DNA from: Castellaniella caeni NBRC 101664
GTDB lineage: Bacteria > Pseudomonadota > Gammaproteobacteria > Burkholderiales > Burkholderiaceae_B
Assembly (NCBI RefSeq): GCF_001592225.1
Contig: NZ_BCWN01000005.1
Coordinates: 1-64,000, forward strand
Length of the DNA: 64,000 nt
Direction: 5' to 3'
Both the position numbers and the translations under genes were made by a program. Positions 17,494 to 27,057 of the stretch are shown here, one piece after another (the first letter of the stretch is position 1; each line of letters begins with the position of its first letter). Under the pieces are notes generated by a model. It saw only the letters and a list, made by a program, of their open reading frames with translations, did not search any database and was not told the DNA's origin.

Positions 17494-19398
17494 ATGGCGT
17501 CTGTTCGGCAGCTGCTGGTGATCTCGACCCTGGTCATTGCCTGCATCCTCGTCGGGATGCTGGCGGTCGGCACCCGAATGATGGATCGGCAGCTCGATGG
17601 CCAGCTGCAGATCGACGGCGACAATGCCGTCGCCACGCTGGCCCTGCTGGTCAGTGTGCAGCCCGATGCCGCCGCGCGGGCCCGCGTGCTTGCGGCCGCC
17701 TTCCAGCAGGGGCGCTTTGCCGCGCTCGCGCTGCGGGGGGATGACGACACCGTGGCGTTCGAGGCCCGCCGCCTGTCGCCCGGCGTGGCCGGAGCGCCCA
17801 GCGGCCTGATGGCCTGGGCCGACATCCAGCCGCACCAGGCCCAGCGGCAGATAGCGGGGGTGGGGCGCCTGTCCCTGGTGCTCGATCCCACGCCCGCGCG
17901 CGAGGCCTTGTGGGCCCACGTGGCGCAGTGGCTGTGGCTGGCCCTGGGCATCGCCGCCTTCTGGGCGCTGTTTTTGGCCGCGTTGCTGGCACGCCTGCGC
18001 AAGGCGCTGGCCGAGACCCCCGCCGCCGAAGGCCCCGAGATCAAGGTCACGCAAACGCACGGCGATGAAAACGCCGAGCTGCTCGACGAAGTGCGCGAGC
18101 GGGTGGCGCCCTCGATGGGCGAACAGATGGCGCGCATCGAGCAGCTGGAAATCGAACTCAACCGCGATCCGGTCACCGGCCTGGCCAACCGCGTCTATTT
18201 TCTCAACGAACTCAAGCGCGTCTTGCGCGACGACACCCGCCAGGGGGCCGTCAGCGGCTATGTGCTTCTGGTGCGCCAGCGCGACATGGCGCGTCTGCAA
18301 AATCAAAGCGATCGCCAAGAAATGGACGATTGGCTGCGTCTGCTGGGCAGTCGCCTCACCGAAGTGCTGGCGGGCTTTCCCCAGGCCCGCGCCATGGCGG
18401 CGCGCCTGAACGGCGCTGATTTCGTGGTGCTGTTTCCCGTGGGCGGCGGGCCCGAGGTCATGCGCCCGGTGCAGCGCCTGCACGAACTCTTCGAGACATT
18501 GCGCGTCAAGCTCGACAGCCACAATCTGTCGCGCTGGGCCTTTGCGCTGACGGACTACACGGCGCAGTGCACGCCCAAAGACGTGCTGACGCGCCTCGAC
18601 CTGGCCCTGATGTGCGCCGAGAGCGCCGGGCACTCCGAGGTCGAGTTCCTGTCGCACGCCGACCGCGAGACGGGCGAGCTGCGCATGGGCGAGGCTTCCT
18701 GGCGCACGCTGATCTCGCAGGCGCTCGACCACGACCGCCTGTCGCTGGACGTGCGCGCCGTGCGCTACGAGGGCGATGACATCGCGCAGCGCTACGAGGC
18801 TTCGCTCAGCCTGCAGGAAGACGACCCCGCGCAGCCGCCGCTTTCGGGCTATCTCTTCATGCCGCCCGCCGCGCGCCTGGGCCTGTCGTCCGATTGCGAC
18901 ATGCGCGCCCTGGCCCTGGCCCTGAGCTGGCTGGGCGAGCACGAAGGCGTGCTGGTCGTGCGCATGTCGATGTCCTCGATCCTGGATTCCCAGTATCTGG
19001 ACGAGGTGCGCCGCGTGGCCGACTTCGCCGATCCCGAGCTTTTGCGGCGCGTGGTGGTCGAACTCGACGCCTATGGCCTGAGCCGCCACTTCGAGGCCTT
19101 CAAGGTCTTTGCCCAGGGGCTCATTCAGCTGGGCATTGCGGTGGGCCTGCGCGGGCTCGATCAGCAGCCCGATGCCTTGCGCAAGATCCACGAGGTCGAT
19201 TTCGCCTATGTGAAGCTGGGGGGCGCCTTCGTGCGCGAGCTGCTGTCCAGCCCCGGCGGGGTGCAGATGATGGTGGCGGTCACTGAAACAGCCATCGGCA
19301 TGGGCATGCGGGTCTATGTGGATGATGCCGACGATGAGGCCACCCGGCAGATGGTCATTGAATACGGCGGCCTGCCGCGCCTGCAACAGGGCGGGTGA
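17494..19398 (+). CDS. LapD-like c-di-GMP receptor, degenerate GGDEF and EAL
   Basis: The 634-residue product has the LapD layout: membrane helix (about 7-27), periplasmic LapD/MoxY-type sensor (28-140), membrane helix (about 145-167), linker, GGDEF domain (about 222-385) and EAL domain (about 400-634). Both catalytic signatures are broken: NGADF (306-310) replaces GGDEF and EAS (435-437) replaces EAL. It should therefore bind c-di-GMP rather than make or cleave it. LapD controls periplasmic proteolysis of adhesins through LapG, but no lapG or adhesin gene is nearby. The gene ends 8 bp before the spc promoter -35. Confidence 0.85.
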   Translation: MASVRQLLVISTLVIACILVGMLAVGTRMMDRQLDGQLQIDGDNAVATLALLVSVQPDAAARARVLAAAFQQGRFAALALRGDDDTVAFEARRLSPGVAGAPSGLMAWADIQPHQAQRQIAGVGRLSLVLDPTPAREALWAHVAQWLWLALGIAAFWALFLAALLARLRKALAETPAAEGPEIKVTQTHGDENAELLDEVRERVAPSMGEQMARIEQLEIELNRDPVTGLANRVYFLNELKRVLRDDTRQGAVSGYVLLVRQRDMARLQNQSDRQEMDDWLRLLGSRLTEVLAGFPQARAMAARLNGADFVVLFPVGGGPEVMRPVQRLHELFETLRVKLDSHNLSRWAFALTDYTAQCTPKDVLTRLDLALMCAESAGHSEVEFLSHADRETGELRMGEASWRTLISQALDHDRLSLDVRAVRYEGDDIAQRYEASLSLQEDDPAQPPLSGYLFMPPAARLGLSSDCDMRALALALSWLGEHEGVLVVRMSMSSILDSQYLDEVRRVADFADPELLRRVVVELDAYGLSRHFEAFKVFAQGLIQLGIAVGLRGLDQQPDALRKIHEVDFAYVKLGGAFVRELLSSPGGVQMMVAVTETAIGMGMRVYVDDADDEATRQMVIEYGGLPRLQQGG

Positions 19399-19406
19399 CT
19401 TTTTGC

Positions 19407-19436
19407 TTGCTTTCCATATCACGACATGCCTATAAT
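19407..19436 (+). promoter_or_regulatory. spc operon promoter
   Basis: TTGCTT (19407-19412) and a consensus TATAAT (19431-19436) are separated by 18 bp. The start point would be near 19443, giving an untranslated leader of about 250 nt before rplN. It lies directly after the LapD-like stop codon. Confidence 0.75.
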
Positions 19437-19442
19437 GTCGAT

Positions 19443-19696
19443 CTTGGCCTAACTACCTAGTGGGTAGTATTCATCAGGGATGCCGCAGGGCTTCTTTTGT
19501 TGCCAGCCACCGGGTCGGGTCAAGTTGGTAATCTCGTTTATGTGCAAAGTCTTTGCACAAACAGGAATTTCAACCCAGAGCTTGTGCGCCGTCAGTGCGC
19601 CGGGCTTGACGGGACCAAAACTGGCTGCGTAGCTGAAGGTCGGTCTGACCAAGACCATTCCTTGGGCCTCGTTGTTAAGTTGGAACAGGAAAAATC
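19443..19696 (+). promoter_or_regulatory. structured leader of the spc operon
   Basis: This is about 250 nt of non-coding leader. It contains a small hairpin (CTACC/GGGTAG near 19450-19466), a perfect 9-bp inverted repeat with one central base (19541-19549 with 19551-19559) and further short pairings near 19590-19660. There is no T-run terminator. Such a long leader before rplN suggests control of the spc operon at the RNA or DNA level; no known ribosomal-protein site was recognised. Confidence 0.5.
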
Positions 19697-20065
19697 ATGA
19701 TCCAAATGCAGACCACGCTGGACGTGGCCGACAACACAGGTGCACGCTCTGTCATGTGCATCAAGGTGTTGGGCGGCTCCAAGCGCCGCTATGCCGCCAT
19801 TGGCGACATCATCAAGGTGTCCGTCAAAGACGCAGCACCCCGCGGGCGCGTGAAAAAAGGCGAAATCTACAACGCCGTGGTGGTGCGTACCGCCAAGGGC
19901 GTGCGCCGTAAAGATGGTTCGTTGATCCGCTTTGGCGGCAACGCGGCCGTGTTGCTCAACGCCAAACTCGAGCCCATTGGCACGCGTATCTTCGGACCGG
20001 TCACGCGCGAACTGCGTACCGAGAAGTTCATGAAGATCGTGTCCCTGGCGCCCGAAGTGCTGTAA
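19697..20065 (+). CDS. rplN: 50S ribosomal protein L14
   Basis: A 122-residue L14 ([20 protein letters not shown] start; [20 protein letters not shown] core). L14 forms an intersubunit bridge and is the docking point of the silencing factor RsfS. Normally it follows rpsQ; here it is the first gene after its own promoter and leader. AGGAAAAA lies upstream of the ATG. Confidence 0.98.
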   Translation: MIQMQTTLDVADNTGARSVMCIKVLGGSKRRYAAIGDIIKVSVKDAAPRGRVKKGEIYNAVVVRTAKGVRRKDGSLIRFGGNAAVLLNAKLEPIGTRIFGPVTRELRTEKFMKIVSLAPEVL

Positions 20066-20075
20066 GGAGCAGATC

Positions 20076-20396
20076 ATGCAAAACATTCGCAAAGGCGACG
20101 AAGTCATTGTCCTCAGCGGCCGCGATCGCAGCCGTCGCGGCACCGTCATCGCGCGCGTCGATGACGACCACGTGCTGGTCGAGGGCATCAACGTCGTCAA
20201 GAAGCACAGCCGTGGCAACCCCATGGCGGGCGTGCCCGGCGGCATCGTCGACAAGACCCTGCCCATCCACATCTCCAATGTGGCGATCTTCAATCCCGAA
20301 ACCGGCAAGGGCGACCGCGTAGGCGTCAAGGTGGTTGACGGAGCCAAGGTCCGCATTTTCCGCTCCAACGGCGCTGTCGTTGGCGCGAAGGCATAA
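20076..20396 (+). CDS. rplX: 50S ribosomal protein L24
   Basis: A 106-residue L24 with an N-terminal KOW motif ([21 protein letters not shown]), an assembly-initiating 50S protein. It lies 10 bp after rplN behind AAGGAG and 12 bp before rplE, in normal spc order. Confidence 0.97.
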   Translation: MQNIRKGDEVIVLSGRDRSRRGTVIARVDDDHVLVEGINVVKKHSRGNPMAGVPGGIVDKTLPIHISNVAIFNPETGKGDRVGVKVVDGAKVRIFRSNGAVVGAKA

Positions 20397-20408
20397 GGGG
20401 CGCAACAA

Positions 20409-20948
20409 ATGGCTCGTTTACAAGATTTCTATCGCACCAAGGTCGCTGCCGACCTGCAAGCCAAGTTCGGCTACAAGTCGGTCATGGAAGTGCCGCGCAT
20501 CACCAAGATCACGCTCAACATGGGTGTGTCCGAGGCCGTTGCCGACAAAAAGATCATCGAAAACGCCGTGGGCGATCTCACCAAGATCGCTGGTCAGAAA
20601 CCCGTGATCACCAAGACCCGCAAAGCTATCGCGGGCTTCAAGATCCGTGAAGACTACCCGATCGGCTGCATGGTCACCCTGCGCGGCCAGCGCATGTACG
20701 AATTCCTCGATCGTCTGATCTCCATCGCCCTGCCGCGCGTGCGCGACTTCCGTGGTGTGTCCGGTCGTGCCTTCGATGGCCGTGGCAACTACAACATCGG
20801 CGTGAAAGAACAGATCATCTTCCCCGAAATCGAATACGACAAGATCGATGCCGTGCGCGGGATGAACATCAGCATCACGACCACCGCAAAGACCGACGAG
20901 GAAGCCAAGGCGCTCTTGAGCGCATTCAGCTTCCCCTTCCGCAACTAA
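20409..20948 (+). CDS. rplE: 50S ribosomal protein L5
   Basis: A 179-residue L5 ([17 protein letters not shown]-like N-terminal core, [20 protein letters not shown] loop). It binds 5S rRNA and contacts S13 across the subunit interface. In E. coli the S8 repressor site overlaps the start of this gene; no assignment was made here. Confidence 0.97.
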   Translation: MARLQDFYRTKVAADLQAKFGYKSVMEVPRITKITLNMGVSEAVADKKIIENAVGDLTKIAGQKPVITKTRKAIAGFKIREDYPIGCMVTLRGQRMYEFLDRLISIALPRVRDFRGVSGRAFDGRGNYNIGVKEQIIFPEIEYDKIDAVRGMNISITTTAKTDEEAKALLSAFSFPFRN

Positions 20949-20957
20949 GGGGCTGAC

Positions 20958-21263
20958 GTGGCAAAACTTTCCCTCATCAATCGCGATATCAAGCGCGCCA
21001 AGCTGGCCGAGAAATTCTCCGCCAAGCGCGCGGCACTGAAGGCCGTCATTGCCGATCAGTCCAAATCCGACGAAGAACGCTATCAGGCTCGCCTCGCTTT
21101 GCAAGCGCTGCCGCGCAACGCCAACCCCACCCGCCAGCGCAACCGCTGCGTGGTCACGGGTCGCCCGCGCGGTGTGTTCAGCAAGTTTGGGCTGACGCGC
21201 CACAAACTGCGTGAAATGGCCATGCGCGGCGAAGTGCCGGGCATGACCAAGGCCAGCTGGTAG
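20958..21263 (+). CDS. rpsN: 30S ribosomal protein S14, zinc-free type
   Basis: A 101-residue S14 of the long form that lacks the CxxC zinc motifs; the single cysteine in [13 protein letters not shown] is not a zinc site. The C-terminal [11 protein letters not shown] is the family end. The start codon is GTG, 9 bp after rplE. Confidence 0.97.
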   Translation: MAKLSLINRDIKRAKLAEKFSAKRAALKAVIADQSKSDEERYQARLALQALPRNANPTRQRNRCVVTGRPRGVFSKFGLTRHKLREMAMRGEVPGMTKASW

Positions 21264-21274
21264 GAGAATTACAC

Positions 21275-21670
21275 ATGAGCATGAGCGATCCCATCGCCGA
21301 TATGCTGACCCGCCTGCGCAATGCGCAAATGGTCAACAAGACGTCGGTTTCCATGCCCTCCTCGAAGCTGAAGGCTGCCATCGCAGCCGTGCTCAAGGAT
21401 GAAGGCTACATTGAAGATTTCCGCGTGGCCGGCGAACAAGCCAAGCCGCAGCTCGAAATCACCCTGAAATACTACGCCGGCCGTCCGGTCATCGAGCGCA
21501 TCGACCGCGTCTCGCGTCCCGGCCTGCGCATCTACAAGGGCAGCAATCACATTCCTCAGGTCATGAACGGCCTGGGCGTGGCGATTGTCTCCACCCCCCG
21601 TGGCGTCATGACGGACCGCAAGGCCCGCGCCAACGGTGTGGGCGGCGAAGTGCTCTGCTACGTGGCATAA
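21275..21670 (+). CDS. rpsH: 30S ribosomal protein S8
   Basis: A 131-residue S8 beginning [18 protein letters not shown], with the C-terminal [13 protein letters not shown] motif. It is a primary 16S rRNA binder and in E. coli represses the spc operon. The spacing from rpsN is 11 bp with an AGGAGA site. Confidence 0.98.
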   Translation: MSMSDPIADMLTRLRNAQMVNKTSVSMPSSKLKAAIAAVLKDEGYIEDFRVAGEQAKPQLEITLKYYAGRPVIERIDRVSRPGLRIYKGSNHIPQVMNGLGVAIVSTPRGVMTDRKARANGVGGEVLCYVA

Positions 21671-21683
21671 GGGGGTAACAGAC

Positions 21684-22217
21684 ATGTCACGTATCGCTAA
21701 ATACCCCGTCGCGCTGCCCAAGGGCGTCGAAGCCACCATCAGCGCCGGTCAGATCGTCGTCAAGGGCCCGCTGGGCACCCTGACGCAAGCCCTGAGCGGC
21801 AACGTCCGCGTGGCCCAGGAAGACGGTCAGCTCACGTTTGCCGTCGCCAACGATTCCCGCGAGGCCAATGCCATGTCGGGCACCACGCGCGCGCTGGTCA
21901 ACAACATGGTCACGGGCGTGAGCCAGGGCTTCGAGCGCCGTCTCACCCTGGTTGGCGTGGGTTTCCGTGCCCAGGTGCAAGGCAATGCGCTGAAACTGCA
22001 ACTTGGTTTTTCGCACGACATCCTGCACGACATCCCCGCCGGGATCAAGATCGAGTGCCCGTCCCAGACTGAAGTCGTGGTCAAGGGCGCCGACAAGCAG
22101 GCTGTCGGTCAGGTGGCCGCCGAGATCCGTGCCTACCGTCAACCCGAGCCCTACAAGGGCAAGGGCGTACGGTACGCGGACGAGCGCGTCATCCTGAAGG
22201 AAACCAAGAAGAAATAA
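21684..22217 (+). CDS. rplF: 50S ribosomal protein L6
   Basis: The 177-residue product starts [17 protein letters not shown]. This start, 13 bp after rpsH, matches L6; an in-frame ATG at 21636 lies inside rpsH and would add a non-homologous segment. The C-terminal [14 protein letters not shown] is the L6 signature near the sarcin-ricin loop. Confidence 0.97.
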   Translation: MSRIAKYPVALPKGVEATISAGQIVVKGPLGTLTQALSGNVRVAQEDGQLTFAVANDSREANAMSGTTRALVNNMVTGVSQGFERRLTLVGVGFRAQVQGNALKLQLGFSHDILHDIPAGIKIECPSQTEVVVKGADKQAVGQVAAEIRAYRQPEPYKGKGVRYADERVILKETKKK

Positions 22218-22238
22218 GCGCGCAGGCAAGGACGAATC

Positions 22239-22604
22239 ATGGATAAGAAACTCTCCCGTTTGCGTCGTGCTGCGGCCACCCGCCGCAAGATTCACGAACT
22301 GCGTGTGCACCGCCTGTCGGTGTACCGCACGAATCTGCACATCTACGCCAACATCATCTCCCCGGAAGGCGATCGGGTTCTGGTCAGCGCCTCGACGCTC
22401 GAGCCCGAAGTCCGCAAGGAACTCGCCAGCCAGCAGGCCAACGGCGGCAACGCCGCCGCGGCCAGCCTGGTCGGCAAGCGTGTGGCCGAGAAGGCCAAGG
22501 CTGCCGGTATCGAACTCGTCGCTTTCGACCGTTCGGGCTTCCGTTACCATGGCCGCGTCAAGGCGCTGGCCGAAGCCGCGCGTGAAGCCGGCTTGAAGTT
22601 CTAA
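22239..22604 (+). CDS. rplR: 50S ribosomal protein L18
   Basis: A 121-residue L18 with a basic N-terminal tail and the conserved [21 protein letters not shown]-terminus. It binds 5S rRNA together with L5. It lies 21 bp after rplF and 9 bp before rpsE. Confidence 0.97.
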   Translation: MDKKLSRLRRAAATRRKIHELRVHRLSVYRTNLHIYANIISPEGDRVLVSASTLEPEVRKELASQQANGGNAAAASLVGKRVAEKAKAAGIELVAFDRSGFRYHGRVKALAEAAREAGLKF

Positions 22605-22613
22605 GGGAATCAC

Positions 22614-23135
22614 ATGGCTAAAGCACAAGGCAAGCACGCCGCCGAGCAGGAACGCGACGACGGCATGCGCGAAAAAATGATCGCGGTCAACCGCGTCAGC
22701 AAAGTCGTCAAGGGTGGTCGCACCATGAGCTTCGCTGCGCTGACCGTGGTGGGCGATGGCGATGGTCGCATCGGCATGGGCAAGGGCAAGGCACGCGAAG
22801 TGCCGGTCGCGGTTCAAAAGGCAATGGAACAGGCCCGTCGCGGCCTGGTCAAGGTTGCCCTGAAGAACGGCACGCTGCACCACACGGTGGTGGGCAAGCA
22901 TGGCGCCTCCACGGTGCTGATCTCGCCCGCTGCGGAAGGTACTGGCGTCATCGCCGGCGGCCCGATGCGCGCCATCTTTGAAGTCATGGGTGTGCGCAAC
23001 GTCGTGGCCAAGAGCCTCGGTTCGAGCAACCCCTACAACATGGTGCGCGCCACGCTCAACGGCCTGCGCGCCTGCTCCACCCCGTCGGAAATCGCTGCCA
23101 AGCGCGGCAAGACCGTCGAAGAAATCCTGGGGTAA
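22614..23135 (+). CDS. rpsE: 30S ribosomal protein S5
   Basis: A 173-residue S5 with the N-terminal RNA-binding domain ([20 protein letters not shown]) and the C-terminal segment with [21 protein letters not shown]5 affects decoding accuracy and mRNA unwinding. It is 3 bp from rpmD. Confidence 0.98.
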   Translation: MAKAQGKHAAEQERDDGMREKMIAVNRVSKVVKGGRTMSFAALTVVGDGDGRIGMGKGKAREVPVAVQKAMEQARRGLVKVALKNGTLHHTVVGKHGASTVLISPAAEGTGVIAGGPMRAIFEVMGVRNVVAKSLGSSNPYNMVRATLNGLRACSTPSEIAAKRGKTVEEILG

Positions 23136-23138
23136 GAC

Positions 23139-23324
23139 ATGGCACAGAAGCAAATCAAAGTCACGCTCGTGCGCTCTGTCATCGGCACGCACAAGTCTCA
23201 CCGCGCCACCGTGCGTGGTCTGGGCTTGGGCAAGGTCAACAGCAGCCGCGTCCTGATCGATACTCCCGAGGTGCGTGGGATGATCCGCAAGGTGGATTAT
23301 CTCGTCACCGTCTCGGAAGCCTGA
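23139..23324 (+). CDS. rpmD: 50S ribosomal protein L30
   Basis: A 61-residue L30 ([40 protein letters not shown]), full length for the family and in the normal spc position between rpsE and rplO. Confidence 0.97.
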   Translation: MAQKQIKVTLVRSVIGTHKSHRATVRGLGLGKVNSSRVLIDTPEVRGMIRKVDYLVTVSEA

Positions 23325-23338
23325 AGAAAGGAATTCAG

Positions 23339-23779
23339 ATGTCCGTTACTCAACTGAATACACTCGCGCCCGCCGAAGGTGCCAAGCGTCCCCGCCGTCG
23401 CGTGGGTCGTGGCATCGGTTCGGGCCTGGGCAAGACCGCGGGCCGCGGCCACAAGGGCCAGAAGTCGCGCGCAGGCGGCTTCCACAAGGTCGGCTTTGAA
23501 GGCGGTCAAATGCCGCTGCAGCGCCGCCTGCCCAAGCGCGGTTTCACGCCGCTGGGCCGTCACCTGTACGCCGAAGTCCGCCTGTCCGACCTGCAAGCGC
23601 TGCCCGTCGATGAAATCGACGTGCAAGTGCTCAAGGCCGCCGGCGTCGTGGGCGAAATGGTGCGCTATGCCAAGGTCATCAAGACCGGCGAACTCACCCG
23701 CAAGGTGTCGCTCAAGGGCATCACCGCCACGGCGGGCGCGCGTGCCGTGATCGAAGCTGCTGGCGGTTCGCTGGCTTAA
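23339..23779 (+). CDS. rplO: 50S ribosomal protein L15
   Basis: A 146-residue L15 with the glycine- and arginine-rich N-terminal extension ([17 protein letters not shown]) and [11 protein letters not shown]. It is a late 50S assembly protein. It lies 9 bp before secY. Confidence 0.97.
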   Translation: MSVTQLNTLAPAEGAKRPRRRVGRGIGSGLGKTAGRGHKGQKSRAGGFHKVGFEGGQMPLQRRLPKRGFTPLGRHLYAEVRLSDLQALPVDEIDVQVLKAAGVVGEMVRYAKVIKTGELTRKVSLKGITATAGARAVIEAAGGSLA

Positions 23780-23788
23780 GGGGCAGCA

Positions 23789-25111
23789 GTGGCCAAAGCT
23801 CAGGCACATAAGCCCGGTGCGGGATACGGCGATCTCAAGCGCCGCATCCTGTTTCTCGTGCTGGCGCTGATCGTCTACCGCATGGGGACGCACATCCCCG
23901 TGCCCGGCATCAACCCCGACGCACTGTCCGACCTGTTCCAACAAAACCAGGGGGGTATCCTGGGCTTGTTCAACATGTTCTCGGGTGGTGCACTCGAACG
24001 CTTCTCGGTGCTGGCGCTGGGTATCATGCCGTACATTTCGGCGGCCATCATCATGCAGCTGCTGGCAGTGGTGGTGCCCAGTCTCGAAGCCATCAAGAAA
24101 GAAGGGCAGTCGGGGCAGCGCAAGATCACGCAGTACACCCGCTATGGCACGGTGTTTCTGGCACTGTTCCAGGCAGTGGGCATTTCGGTGGCACTCGAAT
24201 CCCAGCCTGGCCTGGTGATCGATCCGGGGCTGATGTTCCGCTTCACCACCATCGTGACGCTGGTCACCGGCTCCATGTTCCTCATGTGGCTGGGTGAGCA
24301 GATCACCGAACGTGGCCTGGGCAATGGCATTTCCCTGCTGATCTTCGCCGGGATCGTGGCCGGCCTGCCGGGCGCGCTGGGCGGCATGCTCGATCTGGTG
24401 CGCACAGACTCGATGTCGGTGCTGTCGGTGCTGTTCATCCTGGCCCTGGTGGTCGCGGTCACCTACTTCGTCGTCTACGTCGAACGGGGCCAGCGCCGCA
24501 TCACGGTCAACTATGCCAAGCGCCAGGTGGGCAACAAGCTCTACGGCGGCCAGTCCTCGCACCTGCCGCTCAAGCTGAACATGTCCGGCGTGATTCCGCC
24601 CATCTTTGCCTCGTCGATCATCCTGCTGCCCGCCACGGTGACCAGCTGGTTCTCCAGCAATCCCAACATGCGCTGGCTGGGTGATCTGGCTGCGGCGCTG
24701 TCCCCGCGCCAGCCGCTGTATGTCACCTTGTATTCGGGCCTGATCATCTTCTTCTGTTTCTTCTACACGGCGCTGGTGTTCAACAGCCGTGAGACGGCGG
24801 ACAACCTGAAGAAAAGCGGTGCCTTCGTGCCCGGGATTCGTCCCGGCGAGCAGACGGCGCGCTACATTGACAAGATTCTCATGCGGCTGACGCTGTCGGG
24901 GGCCATCTATGTCACTTTGGTGTGTCTGTTGCCCGAACTGATGCAGATGCGCTGGAACGTGCCGTTCTACTTTGGCGGCACCTCGCTGCTGATCATCGTC
25001 GTCGTCGCCATGGATTTCATGGCCCAGGCACAGGCCTACATGATGTCTCAACAGTACGATTCGTTGCTCAAGAAGGCGAACTTCAAGGGTGCGGGTCTTC
25101 CAATGCGCTAA
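23789..25111 (+). CDS. secY: preprotein translocase subunit SecY
   Basis: The 440-residue channel subunit of the SecYEG translocon has ten predicted membrane helices and the conserved [26 protein letters not shown] and [14 protein letters not shown] segments. It starts with GTG at 23789, behind AAGGGG, which gives the normal N-terminus. As usual it closes the spc operon after rplO, and infA follows after 6 bp. Confidence 0.98.
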   Translation: MAKAQAHKPGAGYGDLKRRILFLVLALIVYRMGTHIPVPGINPDALSDLFQQNQGGILGLFNMFSGGALERFSVLALGIMPYISAAIIMQLLAVVVPSLEAIKKEGQSGQRKITQYTRYGTVFLALFQAVGISVALESQPGLVIDPGLMFRFTTIVTLVTGSMFLMWLGEQITERGLGNGISLLIFAGIVAGLPGALGGMLDLVRTDSMSVLSVLFILALVVAVTYFVVYVERGQRRITVNYAKRQVGNKLYGGQSSHLPLKLNMSGVIPPIFASSIILLPATVTSWFSSNPNMRWLGDLAAALSPRQPLYVTLYSGLIIFFCFFYTALVFNSRETADNLKKSGAFVPGIRPGEQTARYIDKILMRLTLSGAIYVTLVCLLPELMQMRWNVPFYFGGTSLLIIVVVAMDFMAQAQAYMMSQQYDSLLKKANFKGAGLPMR

Positions 25112-25117
25112 AGAATC

Positions 25118-25336
25118 ATGTCCAAGGACGACGTCATCCAGATGCAAGGGGAGGTCATCGAGAACCTGCCCAACGCAACGTTTCGTGTCAAGCTTGAAAA
25201 CGGCCACATGGTGCTGGGCCATATTTCCGGCAAGATGCGTATGCACTATATCCGGATCCTTCCGGGCGACAAGGTCACAGTGGAGCTCACGCCCTATGAC
25301 CTGTCGCGCGCCAGGATAGTTTTCCGCTCCAAATAA
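25118..25336 (+). CDS. infA: translation initiation factor IF-1
   Basis: A 72-residue IF-1 ([20 protein letters not shown]; an S1-like OB fold), full length. IF-1 occupies the 30S A site during initiation. The infA position between secY and rpmJ is common in betaproteobacteria. Confidence 0.97.
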   Translation: MSKDDVIQMQGEVIENLPNATFRVKLENGHMVLGHISGKMRMHYIRILPGDKVTVELTPYDLSRARIVFRSK

Positions 25337-25363
25337 GCGGCCGGTCAAAACCAGGAGAATCCC

Positions 25364-25477
25364 ATGAAGGTAATGGCATCGGTAAAGCGGATCTGCCGCA
25401 ACTGCAAAATCATCAAACGTCACGGCGTGGTGCGAGTCATCTGCACCGACCCGCGTCACAAGCAACGCCAAGGCTAA
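25364..25477 (+). CDS. rpmJ: 50S ribosomal protein L36, zinc-binding type
   Basis: A 37-codon gene beginning [14 protein letters not shown]. Cys11, Cys14, Cys27 and His32 form the zinc ribbon of the C+ form of L36. A clear AGGAG lies 6 bp upstream. It heads the alpha-operon genes, 33 bp before rpsM. Confidence 0.96.
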   Translation: MKVMASVKRICRNCKIIKRHGVVRVICTDPRHKQRQG

Positions 25478-25510
25478 GGCCGGGCATCACGGATTTCACG
25501 AGGAACAGTC

Positions 25511-25876
25511 ATGGCCCGTATTGCTGGCATCAATATTCCGCCGCATCAACACACCGAAATTGGCTTGACCGCCATTTTCGGCATCGGACGCGCTCGTGCC
25601 CGCAAGATTTGCGAAGCGACAGGTATCGAGTATTCCAAGAAGATCAAAGATCTTTCCGACGCTGAACTGGAAAAGATCCGCGAGCAAGTGCATTCTTTCA
25701 CGGTTGAAGGCGACCTGCGCCGTGAAGTGCAGCTGTCGATCAAGCGCTTGATCGACCTGGGCACGTACCGTGGCATGCGCCACAAGCGCGGCCTGCCGGT
25801 GCGTGGTCAACGTACCCGCACGAATGCGCGTACCCGCAAGGGCCCGCGTCGCGCAGCAGCGTCCCTGAAGAAATAA
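25511..25876 (+). CDS. rpsM: 30S ribosomal protein S13
   Basis: A 121-residue S13 ([21 protein letters not shown]-terminal [12 protein letters not shown] tail reaching the P site). It contacts S19 and forms bridges to L5. It is followed by rpsK after 13 bp. Confidence 0.98.
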   Translation: MARIAGINIPPHQHTEIGLTAIFGIGRARARKICEATGIEYSKKIKDLSDAELEKIREQVHSFTVEGDLRREVQLSIKRLIDLGTYRGMRHKRGLPVRGQRTRTNARTRKGPRRAAASLKK

Positions 25877-25889
25877 TTAAGGAATCACC

Positions 25890-26288
25890 ATGGCGAAAGC
25901 ACAAGCCGGCGCCACTCGCGTCCGCAAGAAAGTCAAGAAGAACGTGTCCGACGGGATTGCTCACGTCCACGCGTCCTTCAACAACACCATCATCACCATC
26001 ACCGACCGCCAGGGCAATGCCCTGTCGTGGGCCACTTCGGGTGGCGCCGGCTTCAAGGGTTCGCGCAAATCGACCCCGTTCGCCGCTCAGGTGGCTGCTG
26101 AATCCGCTGGCCGCGTGGCCCAGGAATACGGCATCAAGACGCTCGAAGTGCGTATCAAGGGCCCGGGCCCGGGCCGCGAATCTTCGGTGCGCGCCCTGAA
26201 TGCCCTGGGGATCAAGATCTCCAGCATTTCCGACATCACGCCGGTGCCGCACAACGGCTGCCGTCCGCCCAAGCGCCGTCGCATCTAA
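25890..26288 (+). CDS. rpsK: 30S ribosomal protein S11
   Basis: A 132-residue S11 with [20 protein letters not shown] and a C-terminal [14 protein letters not shown]. It lies on the platform near the E-site mRNA. It is 10 bp from the TTG start of rpsD. Confidence 0.98.
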   Translation: MAKAQAGATRVRKKVKKNVSDGIAHVHASFNNTIITITDRQGNALSWATSGGAGFKGSRKSTPFAAQVAAESAGRVAQEYGIKTLEVRIKGPGPGRESSVRALNALGIKISSISDITPVPHNGCRPPKRRRI

Positions 26289-26298
26289 GGGGATCATC

Positions 26299-26922
26299 TT
26301 GGCTCGTTATACTGGACCCAAATGCAAGCTTTCGCGTCGCGAAGGCACCGACCTGTTCCTGAAGAGCGCCCGCCGCTCGCTGGACTCCAAATGCAAGCTC
26401 GAATCCAAGCCCGGCCAGCATGGCCGCACCTCGGGTTCGCGCACCTCCGACTTCGGTCTGCAGCTGCGTGAAAAGCAAAAGCTCAAGCGCATGTACGGCG
26501 TGCTGGAAAAGCAGTTCCGCCGCTACTTCGAAGAGGCCGATCGCCGCCGTGGCAACACCGGTGAGACCCTCATCCAGCTGCTCGAATCGCGCCTGGACAA
26601 CGTCGTCTACCGCATGGGCTTTGGCTCGACGCGCGCCGAAGCGCGCCAGCTGGTGAACCACCGCGCCATCGAAATCAACGGCCACACCGCCGACATCGCC
26701 TCCATCATCGTGAAGGCGGGCGACGTGGTTGCCGTGCGCGAAAAGGCCAAGAACCAGATTCGCATCAAAGAATCGTTCGAGCTGGCTTCCGGCAATGGTC
26801 TGCCCCAGTGGGTGGAAGTCGATGCCGCCAAGCTGTCGGGTGTCTACAAGCAGGCCCCCGATCGTGCCGACGTGGCGCACGACGTCAACGAATCGATGGT
26901 CGTGGAATTGTATTCCCGCTAA
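26299..26922 (+). CDS. rpsD: 30S ribosomal protein S4, TTG start
   Basis: The product is 207 residues when started at the TTG at 26299 (then [20 protein letters not shown]). S4 proteins begin exactly here, and AAGGGGA lies 7 bp upstream. An in-frame ATG at 26200 lies inside rpsK and adds a non-homologous peptide. S4 is a primary 16S binder and, in E. coli, the alpha-operon repressor, so a weak start codon may matter for its dosage. The S4 domain ([20 protein letters not shown]) is intact. Confidence 0.95.
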   Translation: MARYTGPKCKLSRREGTDLFLKSARRSLDSKCKLESKPGQHGRTSGSRTSDFGLQLREKQKLKRMYGVLEKQFRRYFEEADRRRGNTGETLIQLLESRLDNVVYRMGFGSTRAEARQLVNHRAIEINGHTADIASIIVKAGDVVAVREKAKNQIRIKESFELASGNGLPQWVEVDAAKLSGVYKQAPDRADVAHDVNESMVVELYSR

Positions 26923-26942
26923 GCGATCGCGCTGGTTTCACT

Positions 26943-27004
26943 CAGCCCACCTCTGGCTTTGCGGCCAGGTGGGCTGTGGTCATTCTCCGGCCTGGCCGGT
27001 TTTA
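26943..27004 (+). promoter_or_regulatory. hairpins between rpsD and rpoA
   Basis: A perfect 10-bp stem (26943-26952 with 26967-26976, 14-nt loop) is followed by a short GC palindrome (26987-26999) and TTTTA. The 135-bp spacer thus holds terminator-like structure that could lower rpoA-rplQ expression relative to the ribosomal genes. Confidence 0.5.
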
Positions 27005-27057
27005 TTCCCATCAGCCTTATCGGTGTAACGAGCCGAGGGTATTGAAAAGGAACATTC

